Assembly: GCA_016801845.1 (NCBI GenBank)
Contig: CM028917.1
Coordinates: 1,514,001-1,578,000 of the forward strand
From: Polydactylus sextarius
Lineage: Eukaryota; Chordata; Actinopteri; Polynemidae
Direction: 5' to 3'
DNA: 64,000 nucleotides
The notes under the pieces were generated by a model. That model searched no databases. It saw nothing but the letters and a program-made list of their open reading frames with translations, and was not told where the DNA came from. Both the position numbers and the translations under genes were made by a program. Below are positions 52,401 to 64,000 of this stretch, one piece after another. Within the stretch, counting starts at the first letter, position 1; every line of letters begins with the position of its first letter.

Positions 52401-55400
52401 TTTAACAGACATGTTATAGGTGTCATTTGTGAAGTAGAAGCACCAGAATCACACTGTATGCGCATGTACACGCTTTGAGTTAATCCTTCCAAGTGAATTG
52501 AAAACCTATAGTTTCTTTGAAAATGTGATGACTGTGACTGTATATAGAGTTGATCAATAAACGCTGCCATCTTACCATGAGCTGCAGTATCAGGGTTCAC
52601 ATTCACGACCTCTACCGCAGCCAGCCACCAGAGGGCGACCCAGATGTTTTGGCTTTACTAGTTGGGATCTGTCATTCCATCTTTATTAACAGTCTATGGC
52701 TTTAATAACGTCACAAGAGACCAACCAAACCCGACTCAGAGTTCATTGTCTCATTTACAACGTCAAATGAAAATCTTATTCTCATTAAATGTTAAGAGCT
52801 GCAAGCTACAAATTCAAAGGTTCTCCATCAACACTTCATTAAAAAGGACCCCAAGCATAACAAATCAAGTAAGTCTTGATGGATCCGTGTGTGTCTATCT
52901 ATGGTGTGATTTTTATTTCCAGCCTGAACAGGATCCTGTGTGCTGAGCAGTGATGGAGGTCTGATTCTCTGCAGGCGCGTGTCACTTGTTAACACCAGCC
53001 CCGAGACTCTACACACATGCAGTGGCTGAGAAGTGTGTCCCCTGCACCAGTCCAGGCAGCTGCACTCATTCACCAGTGCGTCAGCGCCCTCTAAAGGACA
53101 CTCAGAGCGTTTACCTGACACCATTCAAACACACTTTAGCGGCAGAGAGAAGCCATCAGACAATTTTAAAACCCAATTTATTTGCAAAGGCATCAACACG
53201 TTGCACTATTTTCCACTGCTCTACGTGCAGGGCATCCACCTGCATGAACCTTTTTTTTCTTTTTTTTTTTTTTTTGGCCTTGGCATCATGAGGGAAGCCT
53301 TGCCAACCAGTCCTATAATCCACAGGGTGAATAAAAATGGATTTGGCTGGAACAGACGCCCGGTAAGCTGCCTTAACCCGACAGGCAGGATCCACAGCTC
53401 TGATTTTCACATGTTCATCTTGGTTTTGTACCAGTGACACTGTCTGTGCCGGTCAACACTAACCTGCAGGTCTGTATACAGACATTTACATCCCAACGCA
53501 TTTCAACAAGAGATACATATTTGCCGCTTTATTAGCAATTTAAAGGTAAATGTTTATGATTTTGACGGTGTCCTCCAGGCTCACAAAGACAAGCGGAATA
53601 ACGGCACATGTTTGTGGAGGACGGAGGCTGTCAGAGCGAGCGAGCGTTTCCTGGCACAGTGTTCTGTCTCCAGAGGCCTCGGACAACAGACGGGTCACAG
53701 CGAAGCCACATTTTAAATCCGGTGTGCAGATGGACACCAGTAGTGGTTCTAAATCCTGAGCGCATTGGCACCAGAGAGAGGGAGAGAGAGGGAGGGGAGG
53801 GTTGGACCGATACATCGTCAGGTCGATATCAGACTTCAGTGAGATCATTTGGTTCACCTCTGTTCCCTCTCTTATCAGGCGGACTGAAGTTTTAGAAAAA
53901 AAAAACAGGTCTTTGAAGAGCATTTTAATTGCATTTCTGCCAGATGGAGAAGCAAATGAAAGAAAATGTTCTGGTGATCAATTTTTTTTTTTTTGTCATT
54001 TCAATTTAGTTTTGTCAGAACAATCTCTCTAAAGGTCACAAGGTTCTGTTTTTTCCCAATGATTTTTTTTTTTTTTAAATAAATAGATGAGATTGAGGAA
54101 TCCTGCACCGGATCATATCAACTGTTTTACATCACACTTCATGCCTGTGTGACAGTTGTGGCTCAGCAGTTGGAGCAGGGTTCATGTTATGTGTGTGCTT
54201 ATTTATTGCAAGAGGGGACTAAATCAACTAAATCGCACCATTACACATAAATCAACTTTTCTGAATGTGAATGTAAAAAATCACCAAATGTTTTTTTTTT
54301 CTGCTTTTAGCTATTTAAAATGTTGCTTTTCTTGTCTCAGTTTTAATTCATTATAAAATGAAACATTTTGATTGTTTGACCAAAATACAATTGGAGGTTT
54401 GTCTTAGATGTTTGGAAACTTGTTGTACCTCTTACATTAAAAGAAACAATAAATTGAAGAGATTATATAGATGGCTTAATCAATCAGTTTTGTACCATTT
54501 AAACTTTTCCGTCACCTTCCTTGTCTCTTCTCTTTTTCTTGCTCTTCCTCCTGCCTCTGCTTGTCATCGCCTCGTGCCAACAAAGTGTGATTTCCTAAGA
54601 TCCCCCCTCCCTGACCTTGCATTACCCACAAGGCTGCGGGTCACCAGCAGTGTGCTCACCTAATCCCACAAATTGTGGCCGGAGCTCCGGTTCTTGTCGA
54701 GCCCAGCACTTTAGTTTCCATTTATAGCGAAGCTCTTTTCAGGATTCTGCTCATTATTTTCTCTGATAGATTAAAGCAGGAGAAGGTGAGTTTGGGTGCG
54801 GATGAATTTCTAATGACAGCAGCTGCATGACGCTGTAATGGGTATTAAATCACAATTGTATTAAGGCGTCGGGGTGGAGTGAGTGTCACACTAGGCCAGT
54901 GTTTCTTCTTAACTTTGTGATGCTGGAGGGTGGGCGCGCCCTGCTGACGAGGCTGAACACAACTTATGTAAAAGGTAGTTTGCTGCGACGCTGGAGGACA
55001 TTTAATCACACCGTGTGTTTACGTGCTGCTGAGCAAACACAATCACCAAACTTAAGAGAAACCTAACCTCTTCCATCTCTGGCTTGTTGGAAATCACGTA
55101 ACCATTTTCTTTTTACTATGTGGTACAAATACCAGCGTGGTTGTTTGATTTCTATCCAGTGTCAATCTTTTCCACTGAACTTTCAAAACCTTTGAGCTTC
55201 ACAAGACCATGGCGCTGATGGGTAATTCAGTACAAGCTCATGCTGTTCAGCCAAACTTTGTTCAAAGCCACAGAACTTTATTTTGAAGTATTGTGGAGAT
55301 CCCAAAACTTTGCAAAGATGCCAAATATGTCAAGCTAAATTTTTCCAGAACAAAAACATTCAGAATATTTCTAATTAATGGAACAGTGTAGAATATTTCA

Positions 55401-55425
55401 GTCACGTGGAGGCCCTGAGAGGAAA

Positions 55426-55449
55426 ATATATATATATATATATATATAT
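55426..55449. repeat. (TA)12 microsatellite
   Basis: Uninterrupted alternating AT/TA of 24 bases. Confidence 0.95.
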
Positions 55450-56675
55450 TTCTCTCCTGTTGTTATAACAACCTTTTTCAGCATCCATTTTTATTTTCAC
55501 TGATGAAAAGTTAGAAAAATTTATTTTGGTAAAAGTTTTTTTCTGGTTAAACTTTTTTTCTTTTCTTTTCTGAAGAAACTTTAGAAAACATTTTATATGA
55601 GAGAAAAAATGGATCAGCAGATTTCTTTCTCCTCCTCACCATCATGTTTCTGTATGTGTATGTCATTTAAAAAAAAAAAAATAAAAATAAAAACTGATCC
55701 AGAATCTACAGGAAACTGCCCGACTCTCTGGAATAAGATTGTTTTAACAACCTCAGAGCTGCTGCAAGGAAAATATGGAGAAAACTATTGATAAGTTGTT
55801 CATAATTTGCAGGAACATTTCTAAATTGATCATTAATTAATGTTGCGTTGCCCTTTAACGTCTACTTTAACTGTTACATATTTGACACAATCACGCTGTT
55901 ACACAGGGCAACAGGTTCTATTCTAAAAGAGATGTTCAACAATAAAAGGCTAAACAAGAATAATAACAAGGTTCAAAATGAAGAATTGAAATGAACAAAT
56001 TGCAGCGTTGCAAATATCTTTCTGATCACAAACATAATGTTGTGATCAATCGTTGGTGCGTGTGCGTCTCATGTCCCATTCACTGTGATTTTTAGGCCTT
56101 TGTGTCCCTCTTGTGGACAGAAGGAGTAGCTACACGGTGGGTTTGAAAAGTGTCGGTCACTGATCACATCTCAGCTATAAATGCGCGTCTCAGAATAATG
56201 GACGTCCTCATATGAACCCGAGAGTCCGCCAGATGATGGATGCTGGGAGCGTGTGATGGATACGCTGTGATGTGCATCTGTTTTTTTTTCTTTAAGTCGA
56301 CGAAGATCATTCACGAAGCAGCTTCTGTTCCTGTACTTTAAAAGCCACTCAGCACTTGTCGTGAGTCCAAAGTAAAACTTCTCAGAGCGATGTTGAGTGA
56401 AGTCGGCTGCAGATGGCACTTAGCCGGGGCCGAGCGCCGCGGCGTTAGCGGCAGATGGTGGAGCGGCGTGCTGATGGATGCACTGTCTAAAGCTCCAGAC
56501 AAGAAACCTGCTGCTTCCCTCCCTCACCCCCTCACCCCACATCCTCCCCCCCCCGTCTGAGAAACTTGGGAGAAGCTGCAGCAGCTCTCAAAACATCCAG
56601 ACACCACGTCCAGAAAGCTGTGCTGCATGAAGAAACATGTAGAAGTTATGCAACTAAGAAACGATTCTGCTGGTT

Positions 56676-56678
<3 letters not shown>

Positions 56679-56725
<47 letters not shown>

Positions 56726-56729
56726 GGTG
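56679..56729. repeat. (GT)n followed by (GGGT)n
   Basis: About 19 GT units continue directly into GGGT units. Confidence 0.95.
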
Positions 56730-57041
56730 AATCTGCAGAGGAAGACAGATGAGTGGAATTTAAATGGACGCCATGTTTGTAGGTCTGAGCAGAAACGTCT
56801 GTTTAATATTTTAGATGATTTATCTTTGGGTTTTTGATGAAAAATGAAAGCAAGAAAAATGATAAATGAACTGATCAATAAAGGAAATAATGTTTAATAT
56901 AAAGTAGGCAGTGTAGAACCTGGACCACTCAGTGGAAAATACATCAGTGTACCAATATACATATACCACAGTCAAACACATATTTACTATACAAGAATAA
57001 ATGAAAAGGTGTGAATTGTGTGAACATGTGAATTATTTTAT

Positions 57042-57072
57042 ACACACACGCATGCACACACACACACACACA
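57042..57072. repeat. (CA)n microsatellite, interrupted
   Basis: CA array broken by CGCATG near its left end. Confidence 0.85.
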
Positions 57073-60000
57073 TTTACCACTGACACACATTACACTACTT
57101 TACATCACATGTCATACATTGTACTTTACTAAAAAAAACACTTAAAAACAGAGTAGAAACTATCTTGTTGTGAGACTTTGTTTTTTGTTTCTAAAGCAAA
57201 ATCCAACACAGTTCAGATGCAGCACATCCTCCAACGTGATCACACTCCATAAATAAAACATTTCACTGTCATGAGGATTTATTGCAGGACTGTTGTATTA
57301 GACAGCATCTGTGTTAGTCATGTAATCCACTAGTAAGACGGAGTGTATATATTCTAATATACATCTATAGTACACACAAAGAGTGGCGGTCAGGAGGGTC
57401 ACAAACTACTGTGAGATTAATTAGCGGTGATATAAACACTTGAAAAGACCGATGAGTGAAACGCGTTATCAGCTTGTTTAGATTCAGCAGAAATTCAGCT
57501 CATGAATCATCTCTGTTAATATCATTTGTGAGCAGAACGACACAGTGGAGTCCTGTACATACACAATTGATAGCGCCCACAAATATTTGAGATGTGTTCT
57601 TCTTTGACACCAACAGACTCGTGGTTTTGTCGGCCGCTCTCCACACCCCTCTGCTAGATGTACCGTGACTTGATATATCGGGTCCTTTAGCCCCCTGCGT
57701 TGGCTCCCATCCAAAGCCCATTTTTACAGATGGGGTTTTTACGTGGGGCCATTTTAGCAAAGCACCCTCCCCATAAAGCCAAAGTGTCTCATCGCTTCAT
57801 AATTATGTGATTATGGTCAATTGCTGTGGTTGGGGTGACATATTCTATTCGAGCCCAACAGATGTTTTTATCATACTTTAGTTCCCCATTTGACCTTAAT
57901 CAACCGTTACATGTATGAATAAAACAGGGAGATAATATTTCACTGGCCCTGCGATGGTTCAGGTGTCTGAGCAGAGTGGTGAAACCCAATGGTGGTCAGA
58001 GCTTTAACAAAACTGCTGGAGAGTGAACTGAACTGCTGAGGCTGCCAGCAGAAATGAACAAGGAAGATAGATGGTGCCACCAAGTGGGAATTAGCTGACA
58101 TTACACTTACTGTGTGGAAAATAAAACCAAGTTAAAGCAATAATAATCAGCTCTTTCTTGTCTAATGTATAGGCTATACAAAAGTTACATGATGTTTCCC
58201 TTGTCTTGTTATAAAGATTCATCAGAGACATTATTTGAAGAGCTGGAATCATCCAGATATTAAACAACAGCTGCTCGCAGTAGATTACATCTAAACACAC
58301 TGAGGATGTTCAGTCTGAAATGAGAACTGGAGAGATGCTCAAGCCTGAAACATGTAAAAATGTAAAAAGAGCTGGGGTGTTGGAGCCTCATGCCTCTTGT
58401 GTCAGGTTGAATATAAACCGAGTGCTCGGCTCCTTGATGTGGCCCGGGCTCGGTCTAAAACCTCGACTGTACGTCGCTCCGGACAAGAGCAGCTGTCAGA
58501 TGAATAGATGTAAATGAAACACCTTCCGGTCATGTACAAGTTGTTTCATTTTGTTGTGCCTTCTGGCTCGCTCACGTCGCCGACCGCTCTTTCAGGTCTC
58601 ACCTGGTTTTGTTCAAAGTTTGATGGCGTGTGAACCCTGCGGCTTCACAGCTGTTGAACAAGCGAATGCTTTCAAAACCACAGTGTGACTGCTGGTTAAA
58701 CCACAGTGTCTAGGAAGATATGACATGTGGCTGTGGAGGCTTTTTTTTTCCTGCTCATAAACGGAGATTCTTTGCTTTTCTCAGAGTCTGTCCACAGCCA
58801 TCGTGTGATTGACTTCCCTCTTGGTGTATGTGTTGCTGAGAACCCGAGGGAGCCTTGTGTTGACTTTGAATATTTTAGTATGACGAGAAAATCGAACGCA
58901 CAAACATAGAATAACTGATGTGAACCGTACGACGGCGGGGCTCTCGTCACGAAGCCCATGAGGTGGAGTTAAAGTGTCAGTCAGCATTAAATAGCACATC
59001 ATTGGTTTATACGCACACAGGTTAGGTTGACTGGTGACTTCACAAACGATAAATCTTGATAAAATCAATAAAAAATGTATAACCCAGCAACAATAAAGGA
59101 GAACAAGTCAAGCGTGAAGGAGGTCGAGTGATAGTTTAAAGAATATGACGCAGTCTTGCAGCCACACACTGGAAAGAATATGAACAAGAAGATCTTTAAT
59201 TAAGATTATATTTTTTGCCTGTCGAGATTAAAATTGAAATTTCACAAATAAAGTCAAATTTAATGAGAGGAGTAAGATTTTTTTTGGATGTTATTTTACG
59301 TTATTTTATTTAGCCTTTATTTGACTTTGTTCCTGACGTGCCAAATGAAGAAGAAGAAGAAAAAAAATCTTCCTACAAATAAGAAAATCAGAAGAATGTC
59401 AGCAAATTATGTCATACAAAAATACTCACAGCATGATGAATCATTAAAAGTATCATCGTATCTAAAAGTCATTTGGAGTATGTTATGTTTTTAAAACCCA
59501 TTTTTAAAATACTAATACAGGAATGAATAAAGTTTAGTCTGTTTTATAAAAGAGACACAGTGAAGTAAAACATGATGCAATGTGCTGCAGCACGAGCATA
59601 TGTACATGTGGTATACACATACAGTATAGCATGTTGAAAAAATGAGCTCTAGTTTACATAATGTCCAGTGTGTTCTTACGATAGAAAAAACAAAAAAATA
59701 AAGAATGAATATTTTGTCATGATGCAACATGAGACATTTAGACGGACATTTCATAAAGTTAGATTCGAAAACAAACCGAGAAGCATAAAATGAAAACGTA
59801 TTAGAACATCTCAGGTTAAGAATTAAGGTTTTTGATTCAAAAAGCAGAGGCAAATAGAAAAATGTTCAGTTGCTGCAAAACTGGTAGATTTGAGGAATTT
59901 GTTCCAAATATGTGAAAAAACAGAATTTTGACGCTGGTTCATTGTTGATAATGTTTAGTTTTTCATTCAGTAGTGGATCTATTAACACACTGTTACACTT

Positions 60001-60393
60001 GAAGTGTGAAGTGGTTCTATTTTGACCTAGAACAGTCAAAATATAATATAGTCAATGAGGCTGTCAATAGTCAGAACATGGGTTGGTCTAACTCTTCTAT
60101 TTCCCCAGTGAGGAACAACTTCAACATCTCAAGTTCAATTCACGTGAAGAAGCAGCATCACACACTTAAAAAAAAAAAAAAAAAAAAAAACTCAGAGTGA
60201 ACTCAGGTCAGAAAGTACTTCTTTAGATGTTAAATAATGTAGATGAGCAGGGAAAGTCCAGCGGATATGTGGTGTGATGGTCACTTTACTCTTTAGAGAA
60301 CAGCAGTTTATTTTAGTGACAATATAAAATATAATGGATGAAGAAGTACTGAATTATTTTTAATGTGATTCAAATTACAGGTGAGAGAACATC

Positions 60394-60417
60394 CACACAC
60401 ACACACACACACACACA
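60394..60417. repeat. (CA)12 microsatellite
   Basis: Uninterrupted CA array. Confidence 0.95.
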
Positions 60418-61259
60418 GACATGTTCAATTTGCACATTCAGTTTAACATTACATTTAAATGTCAGCCACTACAATACTTGGTGCACACACACCAGTCATG
60501 TTAAAAAGTAATTTTATGTGTGAAAGAAAAAAGCTTTTAATATCAACGATCCTGTTTAATAATGCTACTTATTTCACCTCAGGGTTACAACCTGCTCAGA
60601 CTATGTCGTGACTAAACTGTGCAATATCTGTTTGTGTTGCTGAGATAACAGATGCATCATTTAATAGTAGACACTTGGAGGCAGTTTGTGTCACATTTTG
60701 AGTGCACCAGATTTAAAGAGCTCCAAGATACAGAATGTCAAAAGTGTCACAACCATCCCTGCTCTCACGTACAGTAACACGTCTGAAAGATGCCATAAAC
60801 TTAACACATCGCTAACATGGAGCTGCCTTTCCGCCCACTGTGGAATATAAGACAGATGACATCAGAGGTCAGAGGTCAGAGTCATGATAGTGAGCTGAAC
60901 CTAAGGTTGTTCACGTTCGTTCAGCAGATGTTTTCAGATTCTGGCTGTTCTGTGTAAAGGATGAAATAATGTGGTTTTCATGTCTTTGGTCCTCAAACGC
61001 TGCTGGAATTCAAACAGGGATGAAAATGACATTCACCTGCTGAAACACAGGAGGGACACAAATAACAACAGTGTTTTCTGGATTTCCAATTTTTCTTTTC
61101 TGGCTGTGACATAAAAAATCCATCTCCCATTGTTTGTGGAGGCTCAGCGGATTAAACAAAGTCAACAGTGATGGAGAGGCAGTGATCTTTTCAAGTATTT
61201 ACATTTGTGCTTTTTGCCTCCCTCCTTCCCTCTGAAGGCGTGCGTCTATATTTTCCTCT

Positions 61260-61510
61260 TGCAAGCTTCGGGCTCAGAGTTTGACTTTGCTCCGGTTGGG
61301 TAAATGGCGGCCTCGGCGACAGACAGGTGCTCTCCATCTTGTGAACCCCAGAGGGAATTCGGCGTAAGACAAATGAGCGTGGGAGTGTGGCCCCGCCCCC
61401 TTTCCACCTGGCTCGTCTCACGCGGTCGCGGTGATGTCGTGTCGTGGGATTTGTCGTCTCACGGCGAGTCCCAGTCCGCCCTGAGCTCACAGAGTCATCA
61501 CTCACCACAA
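61260..61510 (-). promoter_or_regulatory. CpG-rich patch with GC box
   Basis: CpG density is clearly above the surroundings (CACGCGGTCGCGGTGATGTC, GTCTCACGGCGAGTC), and there is an Sp1-type GC box, GGCCCCGCCCCC, at about 61390. On the minus strand a short open frame starts at an ATG in good context (AAGATGG, 61338) just past the GC box. It could be a promoter with a 5' exon, or a GC-rich part of the neighbouring gene's 3' UTR. Confidence 0.3.
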
Positions 61511-61904
61511 AACAGCAGAGACACGGAGGCTGAAGTAGACAAGTTTATTAATGATAATAATGAGGATGATGAGGATGATGATAATATTAATAATTAGTCA
61601 TAATTATAATAACGTTAATGTCATAATAAATAGAACTCTTCATCTGAAGCACGTAAAGAGAAGCATACAGAAAGAGGAAAAAACAAAAACACAAAGTTCA
61701 GAGTACAGAGCCAGAGGGGAGGAGGACTTCTAGAGACATTTTTTTTTTTTTTAACCTTTCAATATATTCATTTAATTTTTTAACATTTTTAAACTTTATT
61801 TAACTGGAACATTTACAAAAAGGAGAAAGAGATAGATTTTAAAAAATCCTTATAAATAAATTTTGTCATTATTAGAACAAAATACAAGATTTCGGGGAGT
61901 CAGT

Positions 61905-61905
<1 letters not shown>

Positions 61906-61951
<46 letters not shown>

Positions 61952-61969
61952 TTGTTTTTTTTTTTTTTT
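61906..61969. repeat. Long poly-T tract (interrupted)
   Basis: About 45 consecutive T, then GTTG, then a further run of T. Such tracts are prone to assembly error. Confidence 0.9.
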
Positions 61970-62090
61970 CTTTTTCCCCCTGAAAGGACGGAAAGCTGGG
62001 AGGGAGGAGGGGGCGGGGCAAGATGGGCGAGGGTCAATATGTACAGAACACCAGGAATACAAAAGGGGCCAGTCGACTCACATACTAGAA

Positions 62091-62210
62091 GGCTGGGTGG
62101 GGGTGGGGGGTGTGACAGTGGGAGGAGGGTGTCGTATGGGGGCAGGTATGTCAGGGGGTCAGGGGGTGGGAGAGGAACTCTCAGACTTGGGGGTGGGAGG
62201 GGCAGCCTGC
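62091..62210 (+). repeat. G-rich tract with repeated G runs
   Basis: Many runs of three or more G (GGGTGGGGGTGGGGGG and similar) over 120 bases, compatible with G-quadruplex formation on this strand. Confidence 0.6.
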
Positions 62211-62278
62211 TAGTGTCACAGCTCAAGCAGTTGTGCTCAGGAAGATCAGGACCAGGTCTTAATACTCAAGGCATTTCA

Positions 62279-62310
62279 AGGAAGGAAGGGAGGAAGGAAG
62301 GAAGGAAGGT
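62279..62310. repeat. (GGAA)n microsatellite
   Basis: GGAA/AAGG units with one GGGA interruption. Confidence 0.9.
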
Positions 62311-62393
62311 AGGGTCGCCTTAAACCCTGCCCACCTGCCCCCCACCTGCTCCATCCCACTGCTGAGGAGCAGGCTGGAGTTTTACAGACACAT

Positions 62394-62397
<4 letters not shown>

Positions 62398-62455
<58 letters not shown>
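62398..62455. repeat. (TA)n microsatellite
   Basis: About 58 bases of alternating TA with one phase break near the right end. Confidence 0.95.
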
Positions 62456-62819
62456 ATTTTTTTAATAAAGGCAGGAAGTCAAAACGGAGACAAACAACCA
62501 CAGTTTTGTGAGTGAAAAATAGCACCAAAAAATAAGAACATGAAAATCCACACCTGACTGCTGCTAATGTGGAAGACCAGCCGCTCCGAGCTACTTACAA
62601 GAGATTCAAATTCCACTAATCAAAATGTTTCATAGTCATAGTAGTATCAAAATACGAGGTGTGAAGCAAAGGTTCATGGGAGCTGTAGTTGAACGCTAAC
62701 AAAAATAACTGTTAGCTTCATTTTTACCCTTTCTTATAAAACAGTAATGTAACACAGGGTTTAGCTATTAAACAACTATTCACTATGTCTAAATGCTACT
62801 TTTCTGTCTTTCTTCCATT

Positions 62820-62821
<2 letters not shown>

Positions 62822-62858
<37 letters not shown>
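62822..62858. repeat. Poly-T tract
   Basis: 37 consecutive T. Confidence 0.95.
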
Positions 62859-62859
<1 letters not shown>

Positions 62860-63749
62860 GTAGTTTTTGATCCAACAACTCCAGATATTAAATACTAACA
62901 CTAAAGAAGAAGATCCTAACTTAGCATCACGCCCTGTTCTACATGTTTAGCTTTGTACATCATTATTTTAACTGTGAACTACTAAAGCACTGCAGCTGAC
63001 AGTGTGCTACAAGCTAACTTTAGTACAATACTTTGTAACATTGCACACTGCCCCTCACTACTAACACTATCACTAATCATAGAAACAATAGGAGATAAAG
63101 AGGAAACCTATTTGGGAATGTGTTTGAGAGTCTCAGCTTCTCAACTTGCACAGTTATAGTGAGTCAGTCTAACATGTGGCATGCATGTCTGCATCTCACA
63201 GAAATGCTACACACTGACCTCTAGTAGCAAAATACAATAGGTTTTGAACTGTAACAGTTACCTATTGTAGAGTTTAGCAAAACAAGATAAATGATGCATC
63301 AGAAATCCCATGAGAAGACTCAAACAACACTGTGTGAATGTGTGTGTTTGTTATTCCTTTGAGCTTCATTATTGTACAGAAACATCAATAAGCCACAGTG
63401 TTAAACTGCAACACAGCAACACGTTCCTTCATTACTACAAATACAAATGCACCAAACTGCGCATTAATCGGCAGCTGGAAATGTTCCCCAGCAGACGTTT
63501 GTTTGATATAAAGTTGCTCAGCCAGATGTTTGTTTCCTCAGCAGGAAACAGAGAACGACCAACACACTGCTGCTTCCTGAGCTTTTCATGGGATTTGTTG
63601 ACAAATTGAAAAATGAGTAGATAACAGTGGTTTCACACGTGACATCACATCTTTTTTTCCTGTTTGCAAAGTGCATAGATAAATTAGTGGACATCATGTG
63701 ACCTCGACGTTAGTGAGCTAAAAGAAACAACAACAAAAACTGTGGTTAT

Positions 63750-63949
63750 TTATTTCGACCATCGAGTTGATTCTCCCTCCAGAGCAGCTCCGGCTCGCAG
63801 GAAGTTCCCGTCAAAGTAAAACTCCAACCTGCCTCCAAGTCTTTTCTGACCCACCAGCAGCCTGTGGTGCTGTAAGTAGGTCAGAGGAATCATGTGACTC
63901 TCAGAAACAAACCTTACAGGTATGAAAATGCTAAGCCTGCATATGATCG
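63750..63949 (-). CDS. Terminal coding exon of an unidentified protein
   Basis: On the minus strand a strong acceptor (TTTGTTCTCCCACGCAG) at 63949 opens a 200-bp exon: two bases that finish a split codon, 65 codons and TAA. The reading begins IICRLSIFIPVRFVSESHMI, goes through PLTYLQHHRLLVGQKRLGG and LEFYFDGNFLRAGAALEGES, and ends TRWSK. The mix of hydrophobic, basic and acidic residues looks like a folded C-terminal segment rather than chance translation. An alternative acceptor (CTACTTACAG, 63869) would shorten it to 39 codons. I do not recognise the family. Known neighbours of mammalian GRIN2C that I could compare from memory (FDXR, TMEM104) do not match. It is transcribed in the same direction as grin2c and lies upstream of it; the rest of the gene is beyond the window. 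Confidence 0.5.
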
Positions 63950-64000
63950 CTGCGTGGGAGAACAAATGACCGACTTTACCCCAATTAGACTTCACAACAG
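63950..64000 (-). other. Intron of the unidentified upstream gene (partial)
   Basis: The polypyrimidine tract ahead of the proposed acceptor; too little is in view to say more. Confidence 0.45.

Larger units (their letters stand above)
44331..61259. other. Non-coding DNA between grin2c and the upstream gene, part 2
   Basis: This 17-kb stretch holds microsatellites, a Tc1 transposase fragment (about 45.9 kb), a dispersed-family copy (46339), a (CCT)n tract (44817-44845), a CpG-denser patch at 56390-56490 and a possible conserved block at 57500-57900. A tRNA-like A box (TGGCTCAGCAGTTGGAGC, 54161) has no matching B box. No coding exon can be supported. Confidence 0.55.
61511..63749 (-). other. 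Probable 3' UTR and flank of the upstream minus-strand gene
   Basis: This lies directly 3' of the stop codon at 63750. It is non-coding and full of simple repeats. Possible poly(A) signals on the minus strand are AATAAA overlapping the stop (63749-63754) and AATAAA at 61544-61549. Which is used cannot be told from sequence. Confidence 0.35.

Noticed and set aside
54157..54190. tRNA-like A-box sequence
   Set aside because: There is no B box, acceptor stem or SINE body, so neither a tRNA gene nor a SINE can be claimed.
61850..62226. Poly-Phe and poly-Lys open frames
   Set aside because: They are produced by the poly-T tract at 61906-61969.
1..64000. CRISPR arrays, phage genes, operons or a new defence-type system
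   Set aside because: The window is vertebrate intron and intergenic DNA; tandem repeats are microsatellites and no spacer-repeat structure is present.

Overview
This is ordinary vertebrate nuclear DNA, almost certainly from a teleost fish. Short protein-coding exons with GT/AG splice sites are separated by kilobase-scale AT-rich introns. There are many CA/GT microsatellites and homopolymer tracts, tRNA-derived SINEs of fish type, and worn DNA transposons of hAT, Tc1-like and probably Harbinger type. There are no operons, CRISPR arrays or prokaryotic genes, and no novel molecular system could be supported.

The main gene lies on the minus strand and is the 5' part of an NMDA-type glutamate receptor GluN2 subunit gene, best matched to grin2c. 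Four consecutive coding exons are visible: 27988-27554 (start codon and signal peptide), 16823-16222, 10699-10585 and 4328-4119. All but the last splice junction are unambiguous and the exon phases agree (0, 2, 0). Together they give about 454 residues: signal peptide, the whole amino-terminal domain, and the first strand of the S1 half of the ligand-binding domain. The rest of S1, the channel, S2 and the cytoplasmic tail lie beyond position 1. A good splice acceptor 16 bases upstream of the ATG indicates one or more untranslated first exons further right; these could not be located with confidence.

The right edge (63949-63750) holds what reads as the last coding exon of a second minus-strand gene, ending in TAA. 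I do not recognise the protein. Its 3' UTR, the intergenic space and probably the grin2c promoter and 5' UTR exon(s) occupy the roughly 35.7 kb between the two genes. That stretch has no convincing coding exon but several patches that look like regulatory or conserved non-coding DNA (about 40.2-40.8, 43.9-44.3, 57.5-57.9 and 61.26-61.5 kb).

Repeats explain much of the rest. The intron after the last visible grin2c exon holds a broken hAT transposase (1725-3343) whose right terminal repeat survives, but whose other end is fused to a second repeat. That second repeat recurs in inverted orientation near 11.04-11.54 kb. A dispersed family of unknown type occurs in at least five partial copies (9.3, 20.0, 22.8, 39.2 and 46.3 kb). 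Other items are a TIR element with a SINE inside (34.8-35.5 kb), a TIR element carrying a SINE and a 53-bp near-perfect palindrome (13.06-13.9 kb), and perfect short hairpins at 6.8-6.9 and 22.0 kb.
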